A DNA stretch of 54,005 nucleotides. It comes from Ichthyophonus hoferi (Eukaryota > Opisthokonta > Ichthyosporea > Ichthyophonida > Ichthyophonidae). The DNA is taken from positions 55,114 through 109,118 of the forward strand of contig NAOQ01000185.1 in the NCBI GenBank assembly GCA_002751075.1, given 5' to 3'. The position numbers were made by a program, and so were the translations under genes. How positions within the stretch are numbered: the stretch's first letter is position 1; the number at the start of each line of letters is the position of its first letter. The notes beneath the pieces are model-generated. The model was given only the letters and a program-made list of their open reading frames with translations. It had not been told where the DNA came from and ran no database searches. This document shows, piece by piece, positions 13,055-23,237 of this stretch.

Positions 13055-13684
13055 ATGAGGAAACCAAAAACAAAGGCCTTGAGAGAATTGACATTATGTC
13101 CCCTTGAAGGCTGTGGATATACCACAACAATCAAATCTAATCTAACACGTCACTACATGAAACACACTGGTGAAAAGCCCTTCCGTTGCTGCTATGAAGG
13201 ATGTAGTGCTCTCTATAAAACAAACTATGAATTGACAGTACATGACCGTTCACACACTGGTGCAAGGCCCTATCGTTGTTGCTATGCTGGTTGTAATGCT
13301 ACCTATAGAACCACCTTTGGTTTGACTGTGCATAAACGTAAACATACAGGGGAAAAGCCTTTCTGTTGTGACTATAGTGGCTGTAGTGCTTCATTTACAA
13401 TATCTAGTAATTTAATTGTACATAAACGTATACACACTGGAGAAAAGCCCTATCACTGTAACTATTATGGTTGTCAAAAGGCATTTAACACTAGCTCATA
13501 TCTCCGTGTCCATACCCGTCAACACACTGGAGAGAGACCATTTACGTGTACTCACAGTGGATGTAGTGCTGCTTTCGTCAAATCAGGGTCTTTGAATAAT
13601 CACCTGCGTGTACATGAAAGAAGAGAGAAGAAAGGATATGATATAAATACAGAAATTATGACAGAACTTCAATGTAATATTTAG
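13055..13684 (+). CDS. C2H2 zinc-finger protein with six tandem fingers
   Basis: A 209-residue protein made almost entirely of six zinc fingers with an exact 30-residue repeat. Cys pairs are at 15/20, 45/50, 75/80, 105/110, 135/140 and 165/170, and His pairs at 33/37, 63/67, 93/97, 123/127, 153/157 and 183/187. Every finger is C-X4-C-X12-H-X3-H, the TFIIIA-like spacing, and most are joined by the TGEKP-type linker (TGARP and TGERP variants). Such proteins bind DNA or RNA in the nucleus. No KRAB, SCAN or other effector domain is present; the short basic ends (residues 1-10 and 188-194) may serve nuclear import. The start is the first ATG of the frame, shortly after a stop-rich AT tract. It is probably a complete single-exon gene, though a 5' exon cannot be excluded. 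Orthology to a named factor cannot be judged from the fingers alone. Confidence 0.85.
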   Translation: MRKPKTKALRELTLCPLEGCGYTTTIKSNLTRHYMKHTGEKPFRCCYEGCSALYKTNYELTVHDRSHTGARPYRCCYAGCNATYRTTFGLTVHKRKHTGEKPFCCDYSGCSASFTISSNLIVHKRIHTGEKPYHCNYYGCQKAFNTSSYLRVHTRQHTGERPFTCTHSGCSAAFVKSGSLNNHLRVHERREKKGYDINTEIMTELQCNI

Positions 13685-16600
13685 TGATTAAATATTTGGC
13701 TATTGTCAGGTTAAATAATAGATACAATGTGGAAGCTTTTCGGAAACAACTAAGATATAATATTTATACTAATATGAATATTAATCTTAATATTAGTATT
13801 AATAAAAAAATACCAGGATACTATTACCAAGTGGTTAGAAAACATGAAGCTTGCAATATTTTTTAACCTGGAACGCATATATAATACAATATTTTGCAAT
13901 ACATAAGATGTTTATTGAGATATTAATCGATTACAGAAAACCTAAACCCGTATCTGTCTTGTTTATAGGTAATATAATAATACAATTAAGCATCTATTTC
14001 CATTGGCATATTATACTTACCACTTTACGCTGTATACTTCATAGGTCCATACCTTTAAAATAATGTAATAAGGTAACAAGACAAACATAATTGATTAAAA
14101 ATACCCTAACACTGAGCCCATATGCTACAATATATGACTGTCAATAAGCCTGCAATATATATAAGATAAGGGTTTCTGGCTTTATTATTTATATGATGGA
14201 AAGAAAATGATTGTAATTACGGTTAAAATATGCCAAAATAATTATAAGTATTTCATTACTAAGTATTGAGCGAGTAGGATAGCTCAATACTCAACGATAT
14301 TTTGCCCCCCAGTTTAAGAATATTTAGTAAATAGTGAATTAGTTAGTATGCTTATTAATATATTTGAATATTTAAGAGATAAGTTATGCAAAAAAACTGA
14401 GCATGTGAAACGAGTGAATGTATATGCGCTCTGTTTTGCTTTATTATTTATAGTTGACCTTCTTGTAATAGCACCAATATTAGGTAGAGTGAGAAGTGTG
14501 TATATTCTGCAATAAACTTTATGTGATTTATAGTCAGATCATTATCTTTCAGGATAATGCAATACCGGCTCTATATATATATTCAGATTAAAGGAAAACA
14601 ATCTTAATTCAGTTAATATAAACCTTGTTAGAAAAGTAAGTTTGACAAATTAATCTATAATTTATAATGAGCAATCACAACGTCATAGTTTAAGTAAGTG
14701 TTATGATAATAAAAGCTAGAATCACGAGATTCCTAAAATCTAGAGAATGAGCTTAACCGACTAAGATACTAAATCAATCAAATAATATTATCATGTCTCT
14801 CTAGGGTACATTTAATATCATTTTGCAGTATCATTTACTATTACATACATACATCTAAACTAATTTAAGATAGTATTAGCTTAATACATTATTGCAATAA
14901 TAGCAGATACAATTACTTATTTAACATCTCATCAAATTTTGCACCTGATTAACTCTGGTGAATTTACATCCATAGCCAATCACATTCTGGTTAAAATAAA
15001 AAGTAATTCAGAAATATTTTACATCTCATTACAGCATTTAATTAAGTAGTATTTTACTTAGTCTAAAACCATGCTAGCTGTGCTAGCAATATTCAAAATC
15101 CTAATCACGGTATGGAACGATTAGATATATGGTCCAGTTCCCATCATTATAATAAATAAACTTCTGTTGGCAGTGAAAGACACAAAACTACAGCATCTAA
15201 ACTCGACGATTTAAAAATACATGTTCCTGGAGCTATCCAACTTAGAATCACAACCGATTTCAGGAAACTTGAATCAAAGCCACACACACTTGGAATCAAC
15301 GTGTGGAATAACAAATCTCAATGCAGCAACCTTGTTGATTGATAAGATTAACAATTAACAACTTGGGTATTTTGTGAGCCCTGAAGAAATAATCGACCTA
15401 ATCCATTTAAGTTCAGACTACACATAGAGTAACGAGATTGAGCGTCTACAAAAACAGTTTTAACAATTGACCTTGAAAAAAAAAGGTATTTCTTGAGCAA
15501 TGAGCAACATATCCTATAGCAAGCTGTGCTCAAGATCTAGAGACAAGTACTTTAAATTATAATTATAACCGGCTACTAATTTCATTAGTTGTAGCGTATT
15601 CCTACTGGTAGTAGCATTGTTTGACCAATAGTTCACTGTCCTTTTAAAATTAATTTAAATACTGGTTGGTTGAAATAAGTAACATATTATATTTACAAAT
15701 TAAACAATTACAATGCAGTAACTGTGATTCGAGTGTAAATAGGTAGTACCTGAATGTAATTATATCATATATATATATTAATGTTTTTACTAGGTCATTT
15801 ACTATATATTAATATCTCAGAAACAATTCATACTTAGTTAGTAGTGAGTGATAAGATTGCATATAAATCATACCCTATAGTAGACAATGTGTCAAATAAA
15901 TTTTTTTTCATACATGAAAGTGTGGGAAAGTGATAGAAAAAGAAATATTTAGTTAATTATAAATTTATTTATACAGTTATCATCATTTTAATATTATTTG
16001 TAATTATTATTACAGATATAATCTAAACAAATCGTTGGTATAATCTAAATCTGTCAATGAGAGGTCATCACAAATGGGTGTTAAATGTCAATTCAAGACC
16101 ATTGTTAAATAATCCATTAGCCACATAATAAACCATTAATGCAACCTTTGATTCGGTATTCTTTCAGTTCTAAATGGATATAGGTTAGAGACTGATCATG
16201 TTTCTACTTATTTCCAACAGAAGGTACATGTGTGCATGAATACTAGTGGTTCCCTGTCACCGTCGCTTAATAAGCTTATACCTTTTATGATTGCTATATT
16301 TGTATTACATATTACCTTAATATTTAATACTATATGTCGGAATCTATGGTATGCTGGGCAGACTATCTAGTCCCTAATTAAATATCATTAGTGGCATCAT
16401 TAAACTAATTAATAATGTTTAATTAATGTCCAATTTTAGCACAAAGTAAAACCTATTCTGAAATGCTTCATAATATTTAGAGGCTCAATGCAAAATAGAT
16501 AGCAAGTATTAAATAATAATAAAAATAATATATTATACTACAAAGTTTTCTACTAACAACTTACTCTGAAGTTGTGGAAGCTGAAATGCTTCAACATTCT

Positions 16601-16749
16601 ATTCAGCCAATAATCAGCCAGAGTAATTAAGGTAATGCAATCATCTCCTAGTATTCATGGTTATTGTTTGTCTTTTATTCTTTATCTTCAAGTTTCCTTA
16701 GTAGTTTTACATATAGCATATCATAGACGCAACGGTAATTACTTTGGTC
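13685..16749. other. Spacer: mosaic of old insertions, no intact gene
   Basis: The sequence is AT-rich and carries stretches related to the 28-30 kb region: about 14860-14930 resembles 28180-28240, about 15040-15180 resembles 29752-29885, and about 16380-16610 resembles 29240-29460. A 55-codon open frame with a hydrophobic middle lies at 14349-14516 (plus), and a protein-like decayed stretch at 15190-15540 (plus). A perfect short hairpin is at 15072-15088. I see no promoter or host gene. Confidence 0.5.
15190..15540 (+). pseudogene. Decayed coding stretch with coiled-coil flavour
   Basis: The plus strand reads as protein-like sequence over about 350 bp, rich in Leu, Ser and Asn. It includes a Ser-Pro-Glu-Glu-Ile-Ile block and a Glu-Ile-Glu-Arg-Leu heptad-like segment. 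It is broken several times. It follows a repeat block shared with the 29.7 kb region, so an element origin is likely, but the family is unknown. Confidence 0.3.
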
Positions 16750-19588
16750 CTACTGTGTTTTGTTTTGCCTATCCTGCAGTGCATTCAACGCATCTATGTG
16801 GCCTGGTCTTGTGACTATAGCTAGAGCTTCCTCGAGGCTAACCTGTAGGGAAATATAAGGAGGGAGGGGAGGGTGTGGTTAGGGCTATAATACTTGACAG
16901 TTATCAGCATTTCAATATGCGGGGATATGTGTAATACATTACATTGATTCCTAAATTATTTATTTAGTTGAATGAAAATATAAAATATACTCTATTTGTT
17001 TCTTATCTTCTATAAATCAGTAATACGTATTATTTAGCTAACATGAATGATAACTAGAGAAAATATGTATCAAACCTATGTAGTAATAATTAAAACAGTG
17101 ATTAACTCCTGTATACCATATTAGATTAAGTATACAGTTTAATCCGAATTCAGTTTCACCGCATCGCATGTGTTTAGAATGGCATAAATTAACCACAATG
17201 TGGTTCCGACGGGGCTCCTAATTTTGTTTACACTATAATCAGACACTTGACATGCGTCATTGTCTGGGTAACGGCTTAAGATAAAGACAGGGCATGTTAT
17301 GTTTACCCTATAGTTTACCATTTCAATAATATATATATATATATATATGGGAGAGGATTAAATAAAAATGATAATATGATCTGATGAATGTACCCTGCTA
17401 CAGGTACCCTTTCCAGCGTTCATTTCCATGTCATCCTTCCTATATAAATTAATATGTTCTAGCTAATTATTAATTAATTGATGTCATGTTATTAACAGTA
17501 ACAGCACAGAACAAATAAAAGAATCTATCTTTTCTGAACTATTATAGACATTATTGATACATCAACAACATACTTGCATGAAAACGTGCATGTTAGTAAT
17601 GAAGGAATTATGGGATTGGAATGATAATCGCATATAAATACGAGACTACAGCAGAACCTGTTTTTTATAATAACAAAACTGCTTATGATTAATACTACTA
17701 TTAATAATATTATTGCTATAATTGTTGCTGCTATTATTTTTATTATTATTGTTACATTATTATTAAAACTATTATTGTTAATGGTAGTGTATAGTATGCT
17801 TACCCATCTCCTCTGCCTCTCCTTTGCCTCTGGCCAATCATCCTGAATTAAAGTTACGGCCATGAGATGGATATGCAATCTGGTTGGTTTCTGTTGCACT
17901 GGGCCGCCATTGACATCATATACGCCTAGTAAGTCAGTTACTGTAGCTATTACTCCACCTTCCTCCCCTAGAGAGTGTGCAAGACAAGGTTAGCAGGAGA
18001 TAGTAGGGGTTATATAGTGTGATGTGAGGTATAATGACAATATAATACAATACTCTAACATATTAATCAGACTATATGACATAATACTATAATATATCAC
18101 CAACATCTAGCTCTATAAAAATACGTACAAATATACATGTCACCCTTGTAGCACAGCACATTCCTCCTTTATTCCGTCTAATACAACGCAATACAATACA
18201 AAATAATCAAATGTGATAATCATATTACAAGATGTAAGAACATTATACTCCAGCTAAATACATGCCTCCCTGATGACATACTCCTATAATATAATATAAT
18301 ATAATATATTTCAATAGAGTGTAATTTAACATAGAATAATATAGTATAGCTACATACAAGCTTCCCTTATCGCACACTCCTCCTTTGTCTCATCTGAATC
18401 CCATCCTCCCTTCGGTAGGGTCCATTCCCCTGCATTGTTACGACTAGATACCAGGAGAATCTTGATAATCGATAAGATATAGGCTACATGTTAGTACAGT
18501 ACGGTCTTATATAGTGTTATATTATGTGACTACGATCACATACTAGAAGCATCTTGATAATAGATAGGATAGAGAGTATATTTTATTATAATTAAGGTGT
18601 AAAGTATTGAATTGTTTAGTATTTTATAATACAATGTTGTGTTGTATTATACAGTATTCTGAATCCAATGCACCCATAGGTATAGTCTACTCTCCCTCAT
18701 TCCTACAACTAAATACTAATAAGACCTTGAAAGTAGATAGGATAGAAGCTATATGTTAGTATAAGCAACCTTTTTAGTATAGTAGTATATAGTGTTATAT
18801 TATATTATTACGATTAGATTCTAGAAGGATTTTGATAATACATAGGTTGGAACCTATATGTTAATAAGGTTAGCTTGCATAGTATTGTAGTATATAGCAG
18901 TGTTGTGCTATATAGTGTTCCATTATATAATTTTACAATGCATAGTGCTATATTGTGTTATTGTTGCATCTAATGTTGTATTATGTAGTATTGTATTATA
19001 TGGCATTGTATTACACTATCCTCTTTTCACTAAGTCTCCTTCCCTCTCATTATTACCCCTTGATTCTAGCTGAAACTTGACTTAATGTAATAAATATACC
19101 ATATAAACCTAGGTTATATTAATATGTTTGTCTCTATGTCTAGGTGTCAGGGTAAGTATGTTTGATGGGTATATATATACTACATTTAATTGCATACCTA
19201 TCGTTATTGTTTAATTGTATGCTGGTATATATAGTAAACTGTATTAGTACAATATAATATGGGAGACTATGCCATGATATACTATGATATAATATAATGC
19301 AATACAATATAATAAATATAGCATAATATAATACAGTATAATGTAACACAATGCAATACAACATAATATAAGAAAATAAAATAAAATGAATTCACATAAA
19401 TATAACATAATATAATATAATACAATACAATACAATACAATATATTATAACACATCAAACAATATTACAAGTCAATACAATCCACTCTACTACTCTACCT
19501 GGTTGTCTTTAGTAACACACACGCCACCACTAGTCAACCTCCTTGTCCCATCCCATCGTTGGAGGTCTCTTCCTTGACGAGATGTCAT
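16750..19588 (-). CDS. Nudix hydrolase, diphosphoinositol-polyphosphate phosphohydrolase type
   Basis: Exons on the minus strand are 19588-19499, 18460-18358, 17967-17804 and 16842-16750, with consistent phases (0, 1, 0) and GT-AG borders, giving 149 residues. The Nudix box spans residues 48-70 and fits GX5EX7REUXEEXGU exactly: Gly48, Glu54, Arg62, Glu63, Glu66, Glu67, Gly69, Val70; the Glu residues bind the catalytic metals. The preceding Trp-Thr-Leu-Pro-Lys-Gly-Gly-Trp and the following Gly-Val-Tyr-Asp and Asp-Asp-Trp-Pro-Glu...Arg-Arg-Trp match the NUDT3/DDP1/Aps1 group, which cleaves inositol pyrophosphates and dinucleoside polyphosphates. The ending (Glu-Glu-Ala-Leu...Ala-Leu-Gln) fits that group's last helix. 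Intron 3 carries a family 1 repeat and intron 1 carries worn copies of exon 2. Exact substrate is inferred from family only. The exon 2 acceptor (ATTATCAAG) is the weakest border. Confidence 0.9.
16928..17335 (+). repeat. Dispersed repeat family 1, near-full copy in an intron
   Basis: It lies in intron 3 of the Nudix gene, antisense to it. It shares ordered blocks with the copies at 9400-9775 and 43074-43450 (CTCCTGTATACCATATTAGA, CTAATTTTGTTTACACTATA, GGTAACGGCTTAAG). A TA run follows directly after it. Confidence 0.8.
18137..19085 (-). pseudogene. Worn partial copies of Nudix exon 2 inside intron 1-2 region
   Basis: Several short stretches resemble parts of the functional exon 2 (18460-18358) in the same orientation. 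Copies of the exon start (Ile-Leu-Leu-Val type) are at about 18531-18575, 18808-18865 and 19030-19085. A longer copy at about 18658-18745 reaches the GATTCAGA near the exon middle. Copies of the exon end (AAAGGAGGA/TGTGC or GCATGTAT/TAGC parts) are at about 18137-18182 and 18251-18284. Host exon fragments were thus duplicated repeatedly in place, with pentanucleotide filler between. None keeps a whole exon. Confidence 0.6.
19255..19445. repeat. Pentanucleotide tract (AATAC/AATAT units)
   Basis: Five-base units of AATAC, AATAT and AAAAT type in intron 1 of the Nudix gene. The minus-strand open frames rich in Tyr, Leu and Ile here are artefacts of that period. Confidence 0.8.
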
Positions 19589-19766
19589 ACAGTTCTCCTA
19601 TGTAATATCATCATAAGATCCGTTACCATAATGATAAGATATGCAAACATACATACATACATATACTACACATTCACTATAATATTAAATTACATACATA
19701 CATACTAGAAAATATACATACTAGAAATGAAACAACACAAAATTGTATACATATTATAATAGGAAA

Positions 19767-19797
<31 letters not shown>

Positions 19798-20913
19798 CAT
19801 ACATACTATAGGTTAAAATTATAACAATAATTACACCCTTATTATTCTATTATATCGTATATCCTTACCATAATCAGTTAAATTTTCGCTAAAATGATAC
19901 TATATGTATGCAATTATGGTAGGTTTGTATATTGTTATAGTGTTTTGGGCCAAATTGTTTGAATGGGTTTAAAATGTAGTTGGTATTCTAAATTACCATA
20001 TTGGGTTCACAACTTCCCATATATAGTATTTTTGGATTATGCTTAATTAATTAATTAGGAAACTTCATCTGCAGTTGATTTTAACAGGTGTGAGATATAA
20101 TACAGCATGGTATGGTCTGATTCAATATAATATACTGTATTATTATAGTATATTAATCATTATAATATAGCAGGATAGATACAAAAATATATACATATAC
20201 CAATGCATTTATCTCGACATATACATATATATGTATATATATATGTATACGTTGATGTAATACATACTATATTATGGATGGAGTTTAGTAATTTCAACAA
20301 TGTACGTACAAAAGAGAAAACAAACGTAGTCAGCTGCTATTCTAATACAAATTAATTCATTTTTATCTGAAATATATACTATGTCAAGATATATATATAA
20401 TTAATATAAACTTATCTATTTATATTTATATACGTGTATATATATTTTGATTCTAATTCACTTGAAGATTCATTTGCTTCAAATGTGACCTGACCTGTGA
20501 AAGCCGCAAGTGAGCGAGTGAGCCCCAGTGAGCCGCACTTGATAGCCAATGAAAAAGTCAATCAATATTTGGCGCCAGTTTTGTATTTCAAAACTCAACA
20601 CTAAATTGATATGCATTATTTCAATAAATAATTCATATCAATTTAGTGTCAAACTTTTATATAGATAGGTGGTAAAATGGGGATATATATCATGCATACA
20701 TACATTTTAACACCAAAACTACTCTGTGGCTAAATGTTTTTAAATTCATTTTTTCAAATTATTTTTATTAATGGCTTCGTTTGCGTAATTAGGCTATCTT
20801 GACTCTAAAACCTGGAACATATATTTGAACAAAAAATAATATCGAGACAGAATTTGAAAATTAAAATAAAATGACGTAAAAAGTAAAATATCAAAAGACT
20901 AACTATTAACATA
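19589..20913. promoter_or_regulatory. Upstream region of the Nudix gene with CATA tract, palindrome and promoter-like island
   Basis: A CATA tetranucleotide tract runs at about 19639-19805. A G+C-rich island at 20505-20580 holds CCAAT (20546-20550), a TTTGGCGCC string resembling an E2F site (20568-20576) and the 14-mer shared with 12750-12763. It lies about 0.9 kb upstream of the Nudix start on the same strand. A long palindrome follows at 20598-20649. No coding sequence is supported. The promoter assignment is an inference. Confidence 0.3.
20598..20649. other. Near-perfect 52-base palindrome
   Basis: The arms ACACTAAATTGATATG and CATATCAATTTAGTGT are perfect 16-base inverted repeats. Between them a second perfect pair, ATTATTT and AAATAAT, leaves only CAAT as the final loop. 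As RNA or extruded DNA this makes one long hairpin with a single mismatch step. No related copy was noticed elsewhere in the window. Confidence 0.9.
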
Positions 20914-21530
20914 CTATAAATAATTAAAAATAACAGTGTGACCAGTCCAATCATGCCAAGCATCTTTAGAATGCTCCAGATCATCCGCTACAAATAACTT
21001 CTCCCCCATTGGTTCTAAATGAATCTTGCATACATATCATTTTACTGTAAAGAAAATCGGGTACTATCGATGTATCTACGCAATCAATCTACGTTTACTG
21101 AAATTAAGATTAATGGTGTAGGCGTACGTAAAAAGGTGGATACAAAGGCTTAATTAATATGAATTGGTGTTACTTGGTATTAATTGGTATTAATTGTTAT
21201 TTGGAATAGATCAAAATACGGTAATTTTAATGTTAGAAAAAGGAATATTTGATTAATTTGGATATTTCTTTATATAGCTATAACCATTTAATATTACTTA
21301 CCATTTTCATTTTCGTTGGAACAACTGGGTTTCTTGCACTCAACAGCACGGTCGTCTGCAAAGAATGACATCATGAACACATTTAAACCCTGGTAGATGG
21401 CTCATTTTTCTTCGGTCACATAAAATTCTAAATATAATTTGTAGCGGGAAAATGAAGGTTAAAAGCCAAAGTATGCTCCAAAGCTTGGTCACACGGTAGT
21501 GGTAGATATGACGAATCTTATAAAGGGCAT
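20914..21530 (-). CDS. Doubtful small three-exon gene, 66 residues
   Basis: Proposed exons on the minus strand are 21530-21495, 21355-21302 and 21024-20914, all phase 0. The middle piece has a good acceptor (TTCTTTGCAG) and a perfect donor (GTAAGT). The last exon reads as ordinary protein (Glu-Pro-Met-Gly-Glu-Lys-Leu-Phe-Val-Ala-Asp-Asp, then His-Asp-Trp-Thr-Gly-His-Thr) to a TAG stop. Just upstream are a CRE-like ACGTCA (21571-21576) and an ETS/NRF2-like CCGGAAG (21587-21593), a pairing common at genes for small mitochondrial proteins. I do not recognise the product. The first donor and last acceptor are weak, and the middle exon is also open in another frame (Asp-Asp-Arg-Ala-Val-Glu-Cys), so the model may be wrong. 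Confidence 0.28.
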
Positions 21531-21559
21531 GCATATATATTTTTAACAACAAGACCGTT

Positions 21560-23237
21560 TCCCCTTTACTACGTCATAATTTTTTTCCGGAAGATGAGCC
21601 TTAATTTATTAAAGAAGAATATTATAGAATTCACTTATTAACCTACTAATATATACATAGAACACGTGCGTGTATATGAGCAAGTTTATGAATGGGTGTG
21701 ATTGATAGATGTTTGCTTTTATTGGAGAGCTTAGCTATTAGTCAATAACTGTTTGCCCAATTAACTACGCTCTCTTGGTTTTTTATCAACCTTACGGACC
21801 TGGTCCTTAATTTCTGCCGATTAAATTAACAATAAAACTATGTCTTAGCCTACCTGTACTCCGTTCATACACACCAGAACACCCCCTAATTCTGTATGCA
21901 CTTGATTCTAAATGCATTTAAGTTACAGGGCAGTCTACTTAGATCTAATTAACAGGTTATTGGCCGATGGCAATTGAGACATTTTAACAGCCATACACTC
22001 AAGCCTAAAGGAGGAAGAACCCGCTCTAGATCTTTCTGGATCTTTCTATACGCTTTTGTTTTGACAAACCTCTTTTATAGGAAAAATAAATTCCTATCGC
22101 AATCTACATAGTAAACGCAACCTGTGTGGCTCATGCTGGCACTGGGCAGGAAACAGTAACAACTGCATTCATGGATAGATGGTATTCGGGTTTAGCTAAC
22201 TTCAGATACTTATGAATGAAGACAAAGACAAGGATATTTTTTGGAGCTCCATAAAGGACGCATTTTGATCAATAATAATCAACACCTTTTGCATATGTAC
22301 AATAGGGATTACCAGTAAAACAAGCACAACAAACCAAAACCAAACCCAAGCAATGTAGAGTTTATGATACATGGCGGGCTTTTATATTGTATCACAGATA
22401 GAATCTAGTCTCCTAAGTGGCAATTTGGTCTTGTAGGGATTGTTCTTTGACCTTTAGCTGTCAATTTAAACCAAGTCAAGTGACTAAGAATTTAATCATG
22501 ATGTAGCATTTAGTTATTTATACAACAGTAGAATTGGATGTGTGAAATAAATGGTAAATAAAATGAAATTGCGTGGGTTGAGTACCACGCGAGATTGATT
22601 TAATGTCACTTACATTATGTTGTAACAAAATATAATATTGCATTTGTTCAAAAGGTTATTTTCAATTTTCAATTTTGTGGTTCAATGACTCTGGTAAAAA
22701 AATTAGCTTATAAAAATGCTGCCTAATTTCTACCACACTTGACAATATTAACTCAACACTACGTGATATATATTTTGGTATACCGCAAACCGTTTGGCTT
22801 ATAAGAAAAATAGAATGTTGACGTACATAATTGTCAATCGATATTACAAAAATATACAATCTTGACACCATGTTTTGCTCGACATTCATGCGTTTTATTT
22901 ACTTATGAATGAATATACAATAATATATATTACCACCAGAAACCTTACCAGTTATCATTCATAATTATTTACTATAGATATACCAAGATTGCATAAACAA
23001 TTTGTATTTTAACTACTATCTGTTTGTTTCAAAAGCCCATTTAATAAAATATACAGAAAACAATATTAGTTTTTTAAGAAAGCATATACAATGTTAGGTC
23101 ACAGTTCCTTGACTTAATCCCCAATTAATGTATAATGAGCAAGAAAAACAATGAAAATGCAAATTTTAAAATGGAAATGTACCCGGTCAAATAGTTGATT
23201 TTCATATTCAATCTAACGTTCTATTTAGACTTGTATT
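21560..23237. other. Spacer with little recognisable content
   Basis: The 21565-21600 part is the promoter-like patch of the doubtful small gene. Beyond it I see AT-rich sequence and one unexplained 75-codon minus-strand frame at 22662-22889 with alternating hydrophobic and polar residues and no recognised motif. A G+C-richer patch at 22110-22170 shows no good frame. Confidence 0.45.

Noticed and set aside
19639-19805. CRISPR-like array
   Set aside because: It is a plain CATA tetranucleotide run without spacers, in a eukaryotic context.
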